Positions 17,750 through 27,062 are shown, counted from the stretch's first letter. The stretch: DNA of 64,000 nucleotides from Anditalea andensis (GCF_000714815.1 NZ_JMIH01000016.1:186001-250000), one strand, 5' to 3'. Program-made: numbers and translations. Notes: a model not told the origin generated them from the letters alone.

Positions 17750-19180
17750 ATGAAAGAAAAACCATTACCATTCAAGCAGATCGAATGGTGGCTGATGTCC
17801 ATCCTGTTCTTGATCATCATACTTACCAATATTTTAAATATCAACTTTGATTATATTTCAAGGGCTTCCGAAAGTGTCGTATTCAGGCATATAGCTAACA
17901 TAGTTATCCCTCTGACCTTATTTGGTGCATTCTATTTTATGCATATGAAAATCATCCCAAACTTTTCAAGGGATGGTAAAAAGGCCAAACTCATTATCTA
18001 TTCCTTGTTGGTCTTCTTTATTTCAGTGATCATTTGCACCACTTTTTATATCGGTGCTGATTATGGTGACCATCCATTTATGCCATTTTATTTTTCTACA
18101 GTGGCCTTATACCTCTCTTATTTCATCTTGGTATATATCTATAACAAAATCATCATAGCAGAAGATATACGTGATTTTACCATATACAACATCATAAGGC
18201 TTATTACACTATATGTTCTGGTAATGGTTTTTCTATTCCGCACTCAAAAATTCCATCAGGACTTGGTGCTGATCCTATATGCTATGGTCATACCCGCTAT
18301 AGTGGCTGTGGTAATATATAATTACTTCCTTATTTATAATTATAAAAAAGCTGGAAGAAAGAGTGAAGCTAGAGCTTATTACTGGCTGTTAGCTTCACTC
18401 TTTGCTACAATTTTTATTGTTATGGCGATCAATATACGATCTGGGACTGCATTATTGGTAGGCATAGCTGTGATTATTGTCATGATATTTGTCATTATTC
18501 CGGCTTCCAATGCCATGTTTGCTAAATATGATAAATTTTTGGGCCAAATCAATACCCTATCCGTAAAGGTAAACCAGGGAACAGCCAATATGGATTTTCT
18601 CCGCTCCCAGATCAATCCCCACTTTCTCTTCAATGCCCTAAATACCCTATACGGAACAGCCCTGCAAGAAACCGCAGAGCGCACAGGAGAAGGTATACAA
18701 AAACTGGGAGACATGATGCGATTTATGCTGCATGAAAACAATCAGGAAAATATTCCAGTGGAAAGAGAAAAAGAATATCTGGTCAATTATGTGGACCTGC
18801 AGATGCTGCGGATCAAAGATCAGGAAAATATCGAAATCACCTTCAATCGAAACGAGGCTGCTATCGGAGGTATGATAGCCCCCATGTTGCTGGTGCCCTT
18901 TGTCGAAAATGCCTTTAAGCACGGTATCAGTTTTCAGAAGAAATCATGGATCAAAATCAGTCTGAGATGCCTGGACGGTTCGGTTCATCTGGATGTAAAT
19001 AACAGCATCCACCGAAAAGACCAGGAAGATCCCGAATACAAAGCTTCAGGAATAGGATTGGAAAATGTGCGCCAACGCCTAAAACTTTTGTATCCAGATG
19101 AGCATGAGCTGATCATAAGAGAAAATGACCTGGAATTTTTTGTACATTTATCTATTAAATATAAAAACTTACATGCTTAA
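17750..19180 (+). CDS. LytS/YehU-type sensor histidine kinase
   Basis: 476 residues from the ATG at 17750; in-frame ATGs at 17720 and 17723 would add about ten residues, and the choice is uncertain. The N-terminal half holds about eight membrane helices (to about residue 257). The His_kinase domain (PF06580) follows, with phospho-accepting H291 in QINPHFLFNALN and a GHKL ATPase domain containing VPFVENAFKHGI (N-box) and GIGLENVRQRL (G-box). The signal is probably sensed in or near the membrane. The cognate regulator gene overlaps its 3' end by 8 bp. Confidence 0.9.
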   Translation: MKEKPLPFKQIEWWLMSILFLIIILTNILNINFDYISRASESVVFRHIANIVIPLTLFGAFYFMHMKIIPNFSRDGKKAKLIIYSLLVFFISVIICTTFYIGADYGDHPFMPFYFSTVALYLSYFILVYIYNKIIIAEDIRDFTIYNIIRLITLYVLVMVFLFRTQKFHQDLVLILYAMVIPAIVAVVIYNYFLIYNYKKAGRKSEARAYYWLLASLFATIFIVMAINIRSGTALLVGIAVIIVMIFVIIPASNAMFAKYDKFLGQINTLSVKVNQGTANMDFLRSQINPHFLFNALNTLYGTALQETAERTGEGIQKLGDMMRFMLHENNQENIPVEREKEYLVNYVDLQMLRIKDQENIEITFNRNEAAIGGMIAPMLLVPFVENAFKHGISFQKKSWIKISLRCLDGSVHLDVNNSIHRKDQEDPEYKASGIGLENVRQRLKLLYPDEHELIIRENDLEFFVHLSIKYKNLHA

Positions 19181-19847
19181 AGCTATTGCTATAGACGATG
19201 AACCCATGGCCCTGGAGGTGGTAAAATCCCATGCAGCCAAAGTGCCCTTTATAGAACTAAAAGCAGTTTTTACAGATGGCATCAAAGGACTGGAATACCT
19301 GAAGGAAAATAACATCGACTTGCTGTTTCTCGATATTAAGATGCCGGATATTTCTGGGATGGAACTGGCAGCCCTTATCCCTAAAGAAACCATGGTGGTA
19401 TTCACCACGGCCTATTCCGAGCATGCTGTCAAAAGTTTTGAATTGGATGCGGTGGACTATCTCCTTAAACCATTCCACCTGGGCCGTTTCCTCAAAGCCT
19501 GTCAAAAAGCACAGGAACTCCATGATCTAAGATACGATACAAAATCCGGTTCGGTGTTTATCAAAACAGGTTACGACCAGGTAAAGGTGAATTTTGAAGA
19601 GCTGCTGTTTTGTGAAGCCAATGGTAACTATGTCACCTTTCACCTGTCCGATGAAAAGTTACTCAGCCGAATGACCCTGAACGAGGTAGAAAACCTCCTG
19701 CCAAAGGGTTTTGTTAAGACCCACAGATCATTTATTGTCAACAGCTCCAAAATAACCAAAATCGAGCGCCACCAGGTTACTTTAACCAATAAAACCGCTC
19801 CTGTAAGCAGCACCTATTTTGAAGCCGTATTAGAAAAAATAAATTAG
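19173..19847 (+). CDS. LytTR-family response regulator
   Basis: 224 residues from the ATG at 19173, which overlaps the kinase stop codon; the frame is open further upstream but lies inside the kinase gene. Receiver domain 1-118: acidic pocket D8-D9, phospho-acceptor D54 (FLDIKMPD), switch Thr in FTTAYS and conserved Lys in LLKPF. The C-terminal LytTR DNA-binding domain (about 128-224) has FCEANGNYVTFH and FVKTHRSFIVNSSKI. Forms a two-component pair with the overlapping kinase. The target genes cannot be read from the window. Confidence 0.92.
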   Translation: MLKAIAIDDEPMALEVVKSHAAKVPFIELKAVFTDGIKGLEYLKENNIDLLFLDIKMPDISGMELAALIPKETMVVFTTAYSEHAVKSFELDAVDYLLKPFHLGRFLKACQKAQELHDLRYDTKSGSVFIKTGYDQVKVNFEELLFCEANGNYVTFHLSDEKLLSRMTLNEVENLLPKGFVKTHRSFIVNSSKITKIERHQVTLTNKTAPVSSTYFEAVLEKIN

Positions 19848-19988
19848 TATAATTGGGCAGCGTGGATGATGATAGCTTATGCTATTTCTTAAAAATAAAA
19901 AGCTATTTTAGACCAAAAGCTGATTATTACTGTGTATGTTTTCTATGAAGCTTACAGGCAGCAGCAACCTGTGTTTCAATTCATTTCT

Positions 19989-21281
19989 TTAAAAATCATC
20001 ATTAAACAAAACCCTTCCATCACGCTTTAATATCCACCCGGTCACTGGATTGAAATGGTAACGTGTATTTTCACGAACAGCCAGTAGCTGTTTTGGCGTG
20101 GGCTGTACATATCCTGTCTGATCTACAGCTCGGCTCCGTATTTCTGTTTCCCTACCATCCCACTTCCAAAGATACCTGAATCTGACATGAGCTTTATCCA
20201 ATACAGGTTGTTGGATCACAGCTGGATTCCAGCTTTTACCACCATCAGTACTAATATCCACACCGATGATAGCCCCCCTGCCCGACCATGCAAGACCTTT
20301 TATTTCTATATATCCCTTTTCTGCACGCTGGGGATAGGATGGATAGGTAATGATAGATCTGGCATCCATTTCGAGGCTAAACTGTCTTACCTTATTGCCT
20401 ACCGGTTCGGTATATTTTGAGGTTTCCTCCCTTGTCATAAAAGGCGCATCTGAAAACTCAATTCTCCTTAGCCATTTCACTGAAATATTACCTTCCCAAC
20501 CTGGTAAGATTAGCCTTAACGGATATCCTTGCTCTGGCCTTAATGCTTCTCCATTTTGCGCATAAACGAGCATACCTTCCTTTATCGCCCTATCCAATGG
20601 CACACTTCTGGTCATGACAGCAGCATCTGATCCTTCCGCCAGAAACCATTTTGCCTTGGGATCTACACCCACTTCTCTAAACAGTGTGCTCAGCATGACA
20701 CCTGTCCATTCACTTTGGCTGGTCATTCCGGCCACTTGCTGGGGACTCAGGTCCTCCCGACCACCCTGATAATTACCTGAACATTCCAGAAACAAAATCC
20801 GGCTAGTGGAAGGAAACTTCTTCAGATCCTTCAGCTTAAAAACCTTTGGCTTAGATACCATTCCATGAATGAGCAGCTCAAATTGATTTGGGTCAATTTC
20901 AGGAACACCGCCATGATGTCTTTGAAAATGCAAATCAGAGGGTGTAATCATCCCATGAAAATCCTGTATAGGAGACCGTGAAGAGGCTGGCAATGGAAGA
21001 AGCTTAAGGTTTTCGTATACCGACCTACTACCGATTTCCCCCGGCGGTAACCCCGGCAATTTTGTTGGATCCGATATGCCACTGATATCCATTTCGGATA
21101 AGGATGTCTGCACCGTACCAAAAAGCGAGTTTTTGATCAAGAATGTAGCCGCAACAGCAGCTCCTCCTAACAGAAATTTTCTGCGATTGCTAGATTCTAG
21201 GGTAGGTAATGCCTGCTTAGAATTGGGATTTTTGTCACCCTCCTTCATTTGTATATTTTTTTTATCGTCATTATTTGTCAA
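19989..21281 (-). CDS. SoxC/SorA-like molybdopterin sulfite (sulfane) dehydrogenase subunit
   Basis: 430 residues, the usual length of SoxC-type catalytic subunits. A Tat signal (NRRKFLLGG near 32-40) sends the folded molybdoprotein to the periplasm. The oxidoreductase molybdopterin domain spans about 95-290, with the single Mo-ligand cysteine C167 in LFLECSGN, followed by a Mo-co dimerisation domain (about 305-420). It oxidises sulfite or bound sulfane to sulfate and passes electrons to a c-type cytochrome. Its partner is encoded 117 bp upstream on the same strand. No other sox genes are present, so a stand-alone SorAB-like sulfite dehydrogenase is the more likely role. Confidence 0.88.
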   Translation of the reverse strand: MTNNDDKKNIQMKEGDKNPNSKQALPTLESSNRRKFLLGGAAVAATFLIKNSLFGTVQTSLSEMDISGISDPTKLPGLPPGEIGSRSVYENLKLLPLPASSRSPIQDFHGMITPSDLHFQRHHGGVPEIDPNQFELLIHGMVSKPKVFKLKDLKKFPSTSRILFLECSGNYQGGREDLSPQQVAGMTSQSEWTGVMLSTLFREVGVDPKAKWFLAEGSDAAVMTRSVPLDRAIKEGMLVYAQNGEALRPEQGYPLRLILPGWEGNISVKWLRRIEFSDAPFMTREETSKYTEPVGNKVRQFSLEMDARSIITYPSYPQRAEKGYIEIKGLAWSGRGAIIGVDISTDGGKSWNPAVIQQPVLDKAHVRFRYLWKWDGRETEIRSRAVDQTGYVQPTPKQLLAVRENTRYHFNPVTGWILKRDGRVLFNDDF

Positions 21282-21398
21282 GTACCATAGGTCAGTATGA
21301 AAGCTTTTATATTCCCCATTACCCCAGATACCTATAGAGGAGAATTTGTTCTGAAAGCCGGTTTTGTCAGGTTCGACTTCATCTTACTTTCATGATGT

Positions 21399-22031
21399 TC
21401 AATAGGTAGGGTTACTTCCAGCAGTTCTATCATCTTTGACAAAGAATTTCTTAGCTGGCATCTCTATTTTGGGTAAAGATTCTGGACCGATCACTTTACC
21501 CTCATCGATGATTTGATTCTTGAACAGTAAATAGGCAGTCAAGCTATACACTTCTTCATCCGAAAGTGAACCCGGTGCATTAAAAGGCATTGCCCTACGG
21601 ATATAATCAAATATGGTAGTACTGTATGGCCAATAATTTCCAATGGTCTTTCGTATGGTTATATCTTGCTGAAATAATGATTCAGTTCCTATCAGTACAT
21701 CCTCAGGGCCTTCTACTCCATTCGGGCCATGACAAGCCGCACATTTACCGGCATAAATCGTCCTGCCTTCAGCTACTGTCCCTGATCCCTGGGGCAGCCC
21801 TGTTCCATCTGGTTTAATGGCTATGGAGAGGCTGTCTATCTCTTTTTGGCTAGCCGGTCTCCCCCATCCAAAGCTATCTGGCCAATCTGAACGGTCTTCA
21901 TATATGGTTTCATAAGAATCTTCAGGAATACGGTAATCATTATTATTTTCCACATCGCTGGGCGTATTACAACTTATGATCACCAAGAGCAAGCATAAAA
22001 GAAGTAGGTGCCCATTTATTTTTTCTATCAT
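21399..22031 (-). CDS. c-type cytochrome partner of the sulfite dehydrogenase
   Basis: 210 residues. Lipobox Cys at residue 21 (VIISC), then a 60-residue linker and one cytochrome c domain: heme motif CAACH at 97-101 and probable axial Met in AMPFNAPG near 147. The sequence resembles SoxD/SorB-like cytochromes that take electrons from the molybdenum subunit. It is the upstream gene of the pair, and the lipid anchor would keep the electron carrier at the membrane near the terminal oxidase. Assignment as the partner is by adjacency and co-orientation. Confidence 0.85.
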   Translation of the reverse strand: MIEKINGHLLLLCLLLVIISCNTPSDVENNNDYRIPEDSYETIYEDRSDWPDSFGWGRPASQKEIDSLSIAIKPDGTGLPQGSGTVAEGRTIYAGKCAACHGPNGVEGPEDVLIGTESLFQQDITIRKTIGNYWPYSTTIFDYIRRAMPFNAPGSLSDEEVYSLTAYLLFKNQIIDEGKVIGPESLPKIEMPAKKFFVKDDRTAGSNPTY

Positions 22032-22354
22032 AACGCTATCATAGTACTCCTAAAACCCTCATAATATGTAAGAATTTTTACCATAACATTTCCTATGCTC
22101 CGATTTATTGACTGAAATAAGATATCCTCCAAATGTCTTTGGCTGTAAAGGTTTAAATTTTATTTTTAATGCAGCAGATACTTTTTCAAAAACCTGGCAA
22201 TTTAACTTCGGTTGTTGTCGATTTATATATGTCCTACGTAACCCTCATATGTATTGGGTCCATAATTTCAGCAATGAACATTTATATAAATAATTCCTAG
22301 GTTTACAAACCCATCAAAGGTAAACAATTAGGCATCAAGCTTTCTATTATTTCA
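22032..22354. other. Intergenic region upstream of the cytochrome gene
   Basis: 323 bp between two leftward genes. It presumably carries the cytochrome-molybdoenzyme promoter. An open minus-strand stretch of about 55 codons (about 22240-22075) has mixed composition but no start codon or recognised motif; it is judged non-coding or a remnant. No repeat or hairpin stood out. Confidence 0.4.
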
Positions 22355-22849
22355 TTAAAATGCATATCCCAAAGAAACCTGAGGCCAAAAAGGCAAAGAT
22401 CCAGTCCTGTCAAAAATAGGGGCCAAACCCGCTCGGAACATTAGTCCACCATCCAGCGGCTGATACCTATAGCCTAAACTTAAGGTAGCGCCAATACCAG
22501 TAGCCCGATCAAATTCACTCCTGGATATAGCTCCTTCTTCCCCGGTTCCTATAGCAAGTATGGTGGCACCAATCCCAAATTCGACATAATGGCCAGAATA
22601 ACCTAAAAGATAATTCAATACAAATGGAACAGATGTGATATTTACACCCTGGACGGAAATAAACCCAATGCCACCTCTTCCGCCCAGACCATTGGGTCCC
22701 GGCCCAAATCTGGTATCATAATTTAAAGAATAAGTCAAACCGTTTCCAAGTCCTTCTATAAACAAAGCCCTATTGGCCTGCAGCTCTTGGGAGAAGCAGC
22801 TCAGTGTAGAGCAAATTAATATCAGTAAAGCTACTGTGCACCCTTTCAT
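22355..22849 (-). CDS. Small outer-membrane beta-barrel-like protein (paralogue 1)
   Basis: 164 residues with a signal peptide (about 1-20, ending CFSQ) and alternating amphipathic strands ending in the aromatic SLGYAF, a typical outer-membrane insertion signal. It is clearly related to the protein at 24036-24617: shared are the opening FIEGLGNGLTYSLNYDTRF, the HYVEFGIGATILA segment, the GYRxxPxDGG strand, APIFDRTGSLPFWP and the end motif. Function unknown; similar proteins are annotated only as hypothetical or outer-membrane beta-barrel proteins. The two paralogues bracket a sugar isomerase gene. Confidence 0.75.
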   Translation of the reverse strand: MKGCTVALLILICSTLSCFSQELQANRALFIEGLGNGLTYSLNYDTRFGPGPNGLGGRGGIGFISVQGVNITSVPFVLNYLLGYSGHYVEFGIGATILAIGTGEEGAISRSEFDRATGIGATLSLGYRYQPLDGGLMFRAGLAPIFDRTGSLPFWPQVSLGYAF

Positions 22850-23168
22850 ATTTTTATCGATCTTTTAATAAGCTCATGTGCTTTGACAGCTTAAATTTAG
22901 ATAATATTTCGAAAATTTAATTTATATTGAACTATTAAAACCAATAACATACAATAAACCCAACAAACAATGATTGAAGGCAAAAAATACATCTCCCAAT
23001 TTATCTAAAAGGTTTGGTTTTCTTAATATCGTGGAGTTTTATCTCAATTTAAAAGGTATTAACTATATAACCTTTGACTAAAATTCAAATAATTTAGAAA
23101 GCATGCTTTTCCCACTCAGATAGACCACAGCACAATAATTTAAAGGCTACTAAAAAAAATCCAATCCA
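22850..23168. other. Divergent promoter region
   Basis: 319 bp between the barrel protein gene (minus) and the sugar isomerase gene (plus). AT-rich. Both promoters should lie here, but no exact consensus element or inverted repeat was identified. Confidence 0.5.
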
Positions 23169-24032
23169 ATGACCAATAGAAGAGCATTTCTAAAATTTTC
23201 GGGAGCACTGGCATTAGGCAGTATGTTAAATCCATTATCCCTACTTGCCCAGCCAAAAAGAGCTGAAAAACCCATAGGGTTACAGCTATATTCACTCAGG
23301 GATGATTTTAAATCTGATCCAAAAGGCACTTTAAAAAATGTAGCCGATATAGGTTATAAGCATCTGGAATCTGCCAGTTATACTGATGGCCAAATATATG
23401 GTATGGCTCCTACAGAATTCAAAATGTATATAGAGGACATAGGACTTAAGCTCCGAAGTGCACATTTGGGTGGCCCTAGATATGTTCCTGAGAAGAAGGA
23501 AGAGTCCATAGACTGGTGGAAAACAGCCGTAGCAGATCATCATCATATGGGAGCATCATACATTATCAAACCTTCTATGCCCATACCTGCTACATTAAAG
23601 GAACTTGACATTTGGAATGACTATTATAATGCTATAGGTGATATTGCCCAGGACGCAGGTTTACAATTCGGCTTTCATAATCATGCCCGGGAGTTTGAGA
23701 AAATTGAAGGTGAAGTCATGCTGGAACACATGATAAAAAACACCAATCCCGCTACAGTCTGTTTTGAACTGGATGTGTACTGGTGCAAAAAAGGCGGGCA
23801 GGATCCCGCTACATTTATTAATAAACACGCAGGTAGGTTTCCTTTGCTCCACATCAAAGATGAAAAAGAACTGGGAGAAAGCGGGGATATGGATTATCAG
23901 CCGATATTTGAAGCTGCCTATAAACAAGGACTGGACTACTATTTTGTAGAAGTAGAACAGTATAATTTCGAACCTTTGGAAAGTGTAAGACAGAGTTTTA
24001 ATTACCTCAATGAAGCACCCTATGTATTATAA
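23169..24032 (+). CDS. Tat-exported sugar phosphate isomerase/epimerase-like TIM barrel
   Basis: 287 residues. The leader NRRAFLKFSGALALGS with a signal-like end near residue 28 (LLAQ) indicates Tat export. The AP-endonuclease-2 / xylose-isomerase-like TIM barrel follows: IGLQLYSLRDDF near 37-48, GYKHLESA near 64-71, QFGFHNHAREF near 158-168 and FELDVYWCKKGG near 198-209, with metal-site His, Glu and Asp in place. Such periplasmic members often act on 3-keto sugars or inosose-type substrates beside Gfo/Idh proteins. It stands alone, 3 bp from the convergent second barrel gene. Confidence 0.88.
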   Translation: MTNRRAFLKFSGALALGSMLNPLSLLAQPKRAEKPIGLQLYSLRDDFKSDPKGTLKNVADIGYKHLESASYTDGQIYGMAPTEFKMYIEDIGLKLRSAHLGGPRYVPEKKEESIDWWKTAVADHHHMGASYIIKPSMPIPATLKELDIWNDYYNAIGDIAQDAGLQFGFHNHAREFEKIEGEVMLEHMIKNTNPATVCFELDVYWCKKGGQDPATFINKHAGRFPLLHIKDEKELGESGDMDYQPIFEAAYKQGLDYYFVEVEQYNFEPLESVRQSFNYLNEAPYVL

Positions 24033-24035
24033 ACA

Positions 24036-24617
24036 CTAAAATGCATAGCCAAAACTTACTCCTAACCATAATGGCCAAAATCCATTATCATTGAAGATAG
24101 GGCTTATATTGATTCTCCAGGTAAAGCCTCCATCAATTGGTATTTTTCTATAGCCGATATTGAATGTACCCATAAGACTGGGGGAACCATTTATGTCCAG
24201 TATAAAACTGGTTTCATCATTTGGGGATATAATATAGTTGTTGCAAATAAAATTTCCATTCTGGTCATAATAACCATCTGAACAATAACTATAAGACGCT
24301 GTTTTAAAAGCAATCAAGGTAGCCCCTGCCCCTATTTCAAAATAATGAGGTGCCTTTCCAATAAGTTTGTTGGCCATAATCGGCAGTGAAAAAAAAGAAT
24401 CCCCGCCTGAAAGGGCATATCCTCCAGCTCCTACCCGCATACCCCAGGAATCCACTTTTTCCTTATCAAACCGGAAATCATAATTAAAAGAAAAAGGTAA
24501 GCCTGCACCTCCCAGTTCTACATAAACAGATTGGGTAGGAATTTTTTCTTGGGCCGTTGCCGTAAAAACCGGAAATAAAACAAAGCCAATAAATGAAATA
24601 AGGAGTCGCTTGATCAT
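24036..24617 (-). CDS. Small outer-membrane beta-barrel-like protein (paralogue 2)
   Basis: 193 residues, signal peptide about 1-22 (ending TATAQ), C-terminal SFGYAF barrel end. It matches the 164-residue protein at 22355-22849 along its length, with one extra loop (about 105-135) carrying two cysteines (SYCSDGYYDQ and FICNNY) that could form a disulfide. The gene converges with the sugar isomerase gene, leaving only 3 bp between stops. Function unknown; it is probably the product of a local duplication. Confidence 0.75.
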   Translation of the reverse strand: MIKRLLISFIGFVLFPVFTATAQEKIPTQSVYVELGGAGLPFSFNYDFRFDKEKVDSWGMRVGAGGYALSGGDSFFSLPIMANKLIGKAPHYFEIGAGATLIAFKTASYSYCSDGYYDQNGNFICNNYIISPNDETSFILDINGSPSLMGTFNIGYRKIPIDGGFTWRINISPIFNDNGFWPLWLGVSFGYAF

Positions 24618-25014
24618 TTGTATTTTCTAATATAACCAATATCCAATGTAGGAAAAATGCCTGTAATACATTTCAAATCATAAATAATAATTTAAATAGC
24701 AGTGACTATACCATACAAAGGAAGTGAGGCCTTATAGATAGGAAAAGGATATCAAAGTATTATAAGCTTTATAGCTTTATCGAAGCTGTTGAAATGTTTT
24801 AAAAAAACATTAAGAATGTATTCAAGCATGATTCCATAATTAATTGCAACTTATTCATAATTAGATAACTTTTTTTATAACTTTATCCATTATCTACCCT
24901 GTTGTTTATCTATATGGTAATTTACAGTAAAGTGAAGTCATAATTTTTGCTAAAAGTAGATAGGCAATTGGCATTAGTTTATAAGATTTAATACCTATAG
25001 AAGTAAAGTAGAAA
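24618..25014. other. Divergent intergenic region upstream of proC
   Basis: 397 bp of AT-rich sequence between the start of the second barrel protein gene (minus) and proC (plus). It must hold both promoters. No exact TAnnTTTG element, hairpin or coding remnant was recognised. Confidence 0.45.
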
Positions 25015-25821
25015 ATGATAATCAATGATTTGAAAATAACCATCATCGGATGTGGCAATTTGGGAACATCCATAGCTCATGGTATACTGGAAATGGAAGG
25101 TTTTCAGCCTCATAACCTACAAGTAACTAAAAGAAATCCTAAAAATCTGTTACCTCTGCAGGATATAGGGGTAAGGGTTCATGCTGAAAATGCCATAGCT
25201 GCCGAGGCTTCTGATATCATTATCCTTGGTGTAAAGCCATATAATGTAAAAACGGTACTAGCTGAGATAAAGCCTGTGATCACACCCGGCAAGCAGACCA
25301 TTGTGTCACTTGCCACAGGCATCACATTAGATGAGATATTAGCAGAATTGGAACCTAATACTACTGTCTTTAGGGCCATGCCCAATATAGCTGCGGATAT
25401 CCAGGAGTCCATGACCTGTATCTGCGGGCGAAATGAAAGTCCCTATCATACCGAACAGGTGAAGCACCTTTTTGACAGCATTGGCTGTTCTATCACTATA
25501 GATGAATCGCTGATGGAAGCGGCTACTGTTTTAGGAGCATGTGGTATAGCTTATGTCCTCCGGTTTATGCGCGCTATGACCCAGGGTGGGATACAGATAG
25601 GATTTGATGCCAAGACAGCCAGTACCATTGTAAATCAGACTGTAAAAGGAGCAGCAGAGCTGATGATCAAAAAACAGATACATCCTGAAGAAGCGATAGA
25701 CAAGGTCACTACCCCTAAAGGCTGTACCATAGTGGGATTGAATGAAATGGAACATCAGGGCTTCAGTGCCGCTTTGGTAAGGGGGGTGCTGGCATCCTAT
25801 CAGAAAATAGAAAAGATATAA
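25015..25821 (+). CDS. proC: Pyrroline-5-carboxylate reductase
   Basis: 268 residues, the normal length. N-terminal NAD(P)-binding fold with ITIIGCGNLGTSIAHGIL (about 9-26). The family signature is in the C-terminal helical domain: TVLGACGIAYVLRFMRAM near 167-184 and AIDKVTTPKGCTIVGLNEM near 223-241. It catalyses the last step of proline synthesis, reducing pyrroline-5-carboxylate with NAD(P)H in the cytoplasm. The gene is monocistronic and converges with a DUF2905 gene 16 bp away. In the conserved MPN segment, RAMPNIAADIQ, the usual helix is intact. Confidence 0.93.
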   Translation: MIINDLKITIIGCGNLGTSIAHGILEMEGFQPHNLQVTKRNPKNLLPLQDIGVRVHAENAIAAEASDIIILGVKPYNVKTVLAEIKPVITPGKQTIVSLATGITLDEILAELEPNTTVFRAMPNIAADIQESMTCICGRNESPYHTEQVKHLFDSIGCSITIDESLMEAATVLGACGIAYVLRFMRAMTQGGIQIGFDAKTASTIVNQTVKGAAELMIKKQIHPEEAIDKVTTPKGCTIVGLNEMEHQGFSAALVRGVLASYQKIEKI

Positions 25822-25837
25822 GATCTAGCCTATAAAG

Positions 25838-26071
25838 CTATCCACTGAATTTTCTCCATAAAAACAATATTAAAGTAAGCAAAACACTAATGAGAATGCT
25901 GGTGCCTAACGGGAAATAAAGAGAAAAATTTTCCCGCTTAAACACCATATCACCGGGCATGGACCTAAAATCAGTAAATCGGGAAAGGCTCCATACTACC
26001 AGTCCCCCTATGATCAAAAGTACTCCTGCATAAATCAAAATTTTAGCTAATAAAGGGAGACCGTTATCCAT
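25838..26071 (-). CDS. DUF2905 small membrane protein
   Basis: 77 residues, two membrane helices (about 7-28 and 51-71) joined by the family signature FRSMPGDMVFKRENFSLYFP (about 36-55). DUF2905 proteins are widespread and uncharacterised. Monocistronic, convergent with proC and divergent from the NlpC/P60 gene. Confidence 0.88.
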   Translation of the reverse strand: MDNGLPLLAKILIYAGVLLIIGGLVVWSLSRFTDFRSMPGDMVFKRENFSLYFPLGTSILISVLLTLILFLWRKFSG

Positions 26072-26271
26072 ACAAAGATTTAGTTAAGATTTAACTCCAA
26101 TAATATGGTATTAATCATAAACTCACAACTCAAATCATTTTACCAAATGCTATTGGATAGGGAAGTTTATTAAAACGATTAAGGAAATTCTTAAAATATG
26201 TTAAAATTTTTATTTATTGAACTAAAATTTCCAAGAAAAGCTTTTACAGACTTCATCATCAAAAAGGGGGA

Positions 26272-26871
26272 ATGAATAAAAAAGCTATAAAACGGTTTCT
26301 TAATTTATTTAATTTTTCAGTGGCTGTAATATTGTTGACCATATTGGCCCAAAATATATCACAGGCTCAAAAATACCGGATAGGACCTTCTAATATTTCC
26401 GGTTTTTCATTTATAGATACCCTACATACTGATTCCAAGGTAGACTCAATGATAGACTATGCCCTTTCGCTGGAGGGTATTCCTTATAAGTGGGGTGGTA
26501 AAACGATGAAAGGATTTGATTGCTCCGGATTCATTTATCATGTTTATAATAAATTTGAGATAGAGGTACCCGGCGGATCTGCCAATCAATATCAACTCGG
26601 AGAACCTGTTGCTGAAAAGGATATCCAAAAGGGTGATCTGCTGTTTTTTACAGGAACAGATAGGAGAAACAAAAGGGTCGGTCATGTAGGCTTTGTGATT
26701 TCTACAGAGGATGGGATCAAGTTTGCCCATAGTTCCTCTGCTGGCGGCGGCAAAGGGGTAACTGTAAACGATCTGGACCATCCTGGCTACCGCAAGCGCT
26801 TCTTAGGGGCCAAAAGATTGATTAATCCCTCGGAGGACAATTTCAATATAAGCTATAACGGGGTGCTTTAA
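26272..26871 (+). CDS. NlpC/P60 (C40) cell-wall endopeptidase
   Basis: 199 residues with an N-terminal hydrophobic signal (about 12-33). Catalytic domain about 58-180: nucleophile Cys in MKGFDCSGFIYHVYNKF (about 80-96), catalytic His in RVGHVGFVIS (about 139-148) and the third polar residue, a His, in FAHSSSAGG. These enzymes cleave gamma-D-Glu to diamino acid bonds in peptidoglycan peptides in the periplasm. Compact single-domain form with no SH3 or LysM repeat. The last 20 residues are a low-complexity polar tail. Monocistronic. Confidence 0.9.
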   Translation: MNKKAIKRFLNLFNFSVAVILLTILAQNISQAQKYRIGPSNISGFSFIDTLHTDSKVDSMIDYALSLEGIPYKWGGKTMKGFDCSGFIYHVYNKFEIEVPGGSANQYQLGEPVAEKDIQKGDLLFFTGTDRRNKRVGHVGFVISTEDGIKFAHSSSAGGGKGVTVNDLDHPGYRKRFLGAKRLINPSEDNFNISYNGVL

Positions 26872-26924
26872 TGCATGTAGATAAAAGTATTCCTGAAAAA
26901 ATTAAAACTGATAGTTGTCCCAAA

Positions 26925-27060
26925 TTAATATTTATTAAATGGTGGCCTATGCTGAATCGGTGGCAATTTGGTTTTAATCTCGAATAGATTATCAAAAACC
27001 TGTGGATAATCAAAACCAATATGATAGGCGATTTCACTTATTGTCTGGTAAGTAGTGGAT
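26925..27060 (-). pseudogene. Remnant of an AraC-type helix-turn-helix domain
   Basis: On the minus strand one frame ending at a TAA (26925-26927) reads YQTISEIAYHIGFDYPQVF followed by DNLFEIKTKLPPIQHR. This is the second helix-turn-helix and C-terminal signature of AraC/XylS regulators (IsEIAyqvGF...yFsrlFKkktGlsPseyR). No start codon or first helix-turn-helix is left: a stop lies at 27081-27083 and the GH2 gene ends at 27119. It is therefore a 45-codon tail fragment, possibly of an AraC activator or hybrid two-component regulator once tied to the glycan operon. Confidence 0.7.
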
Positions 27061-27062
27061 AT

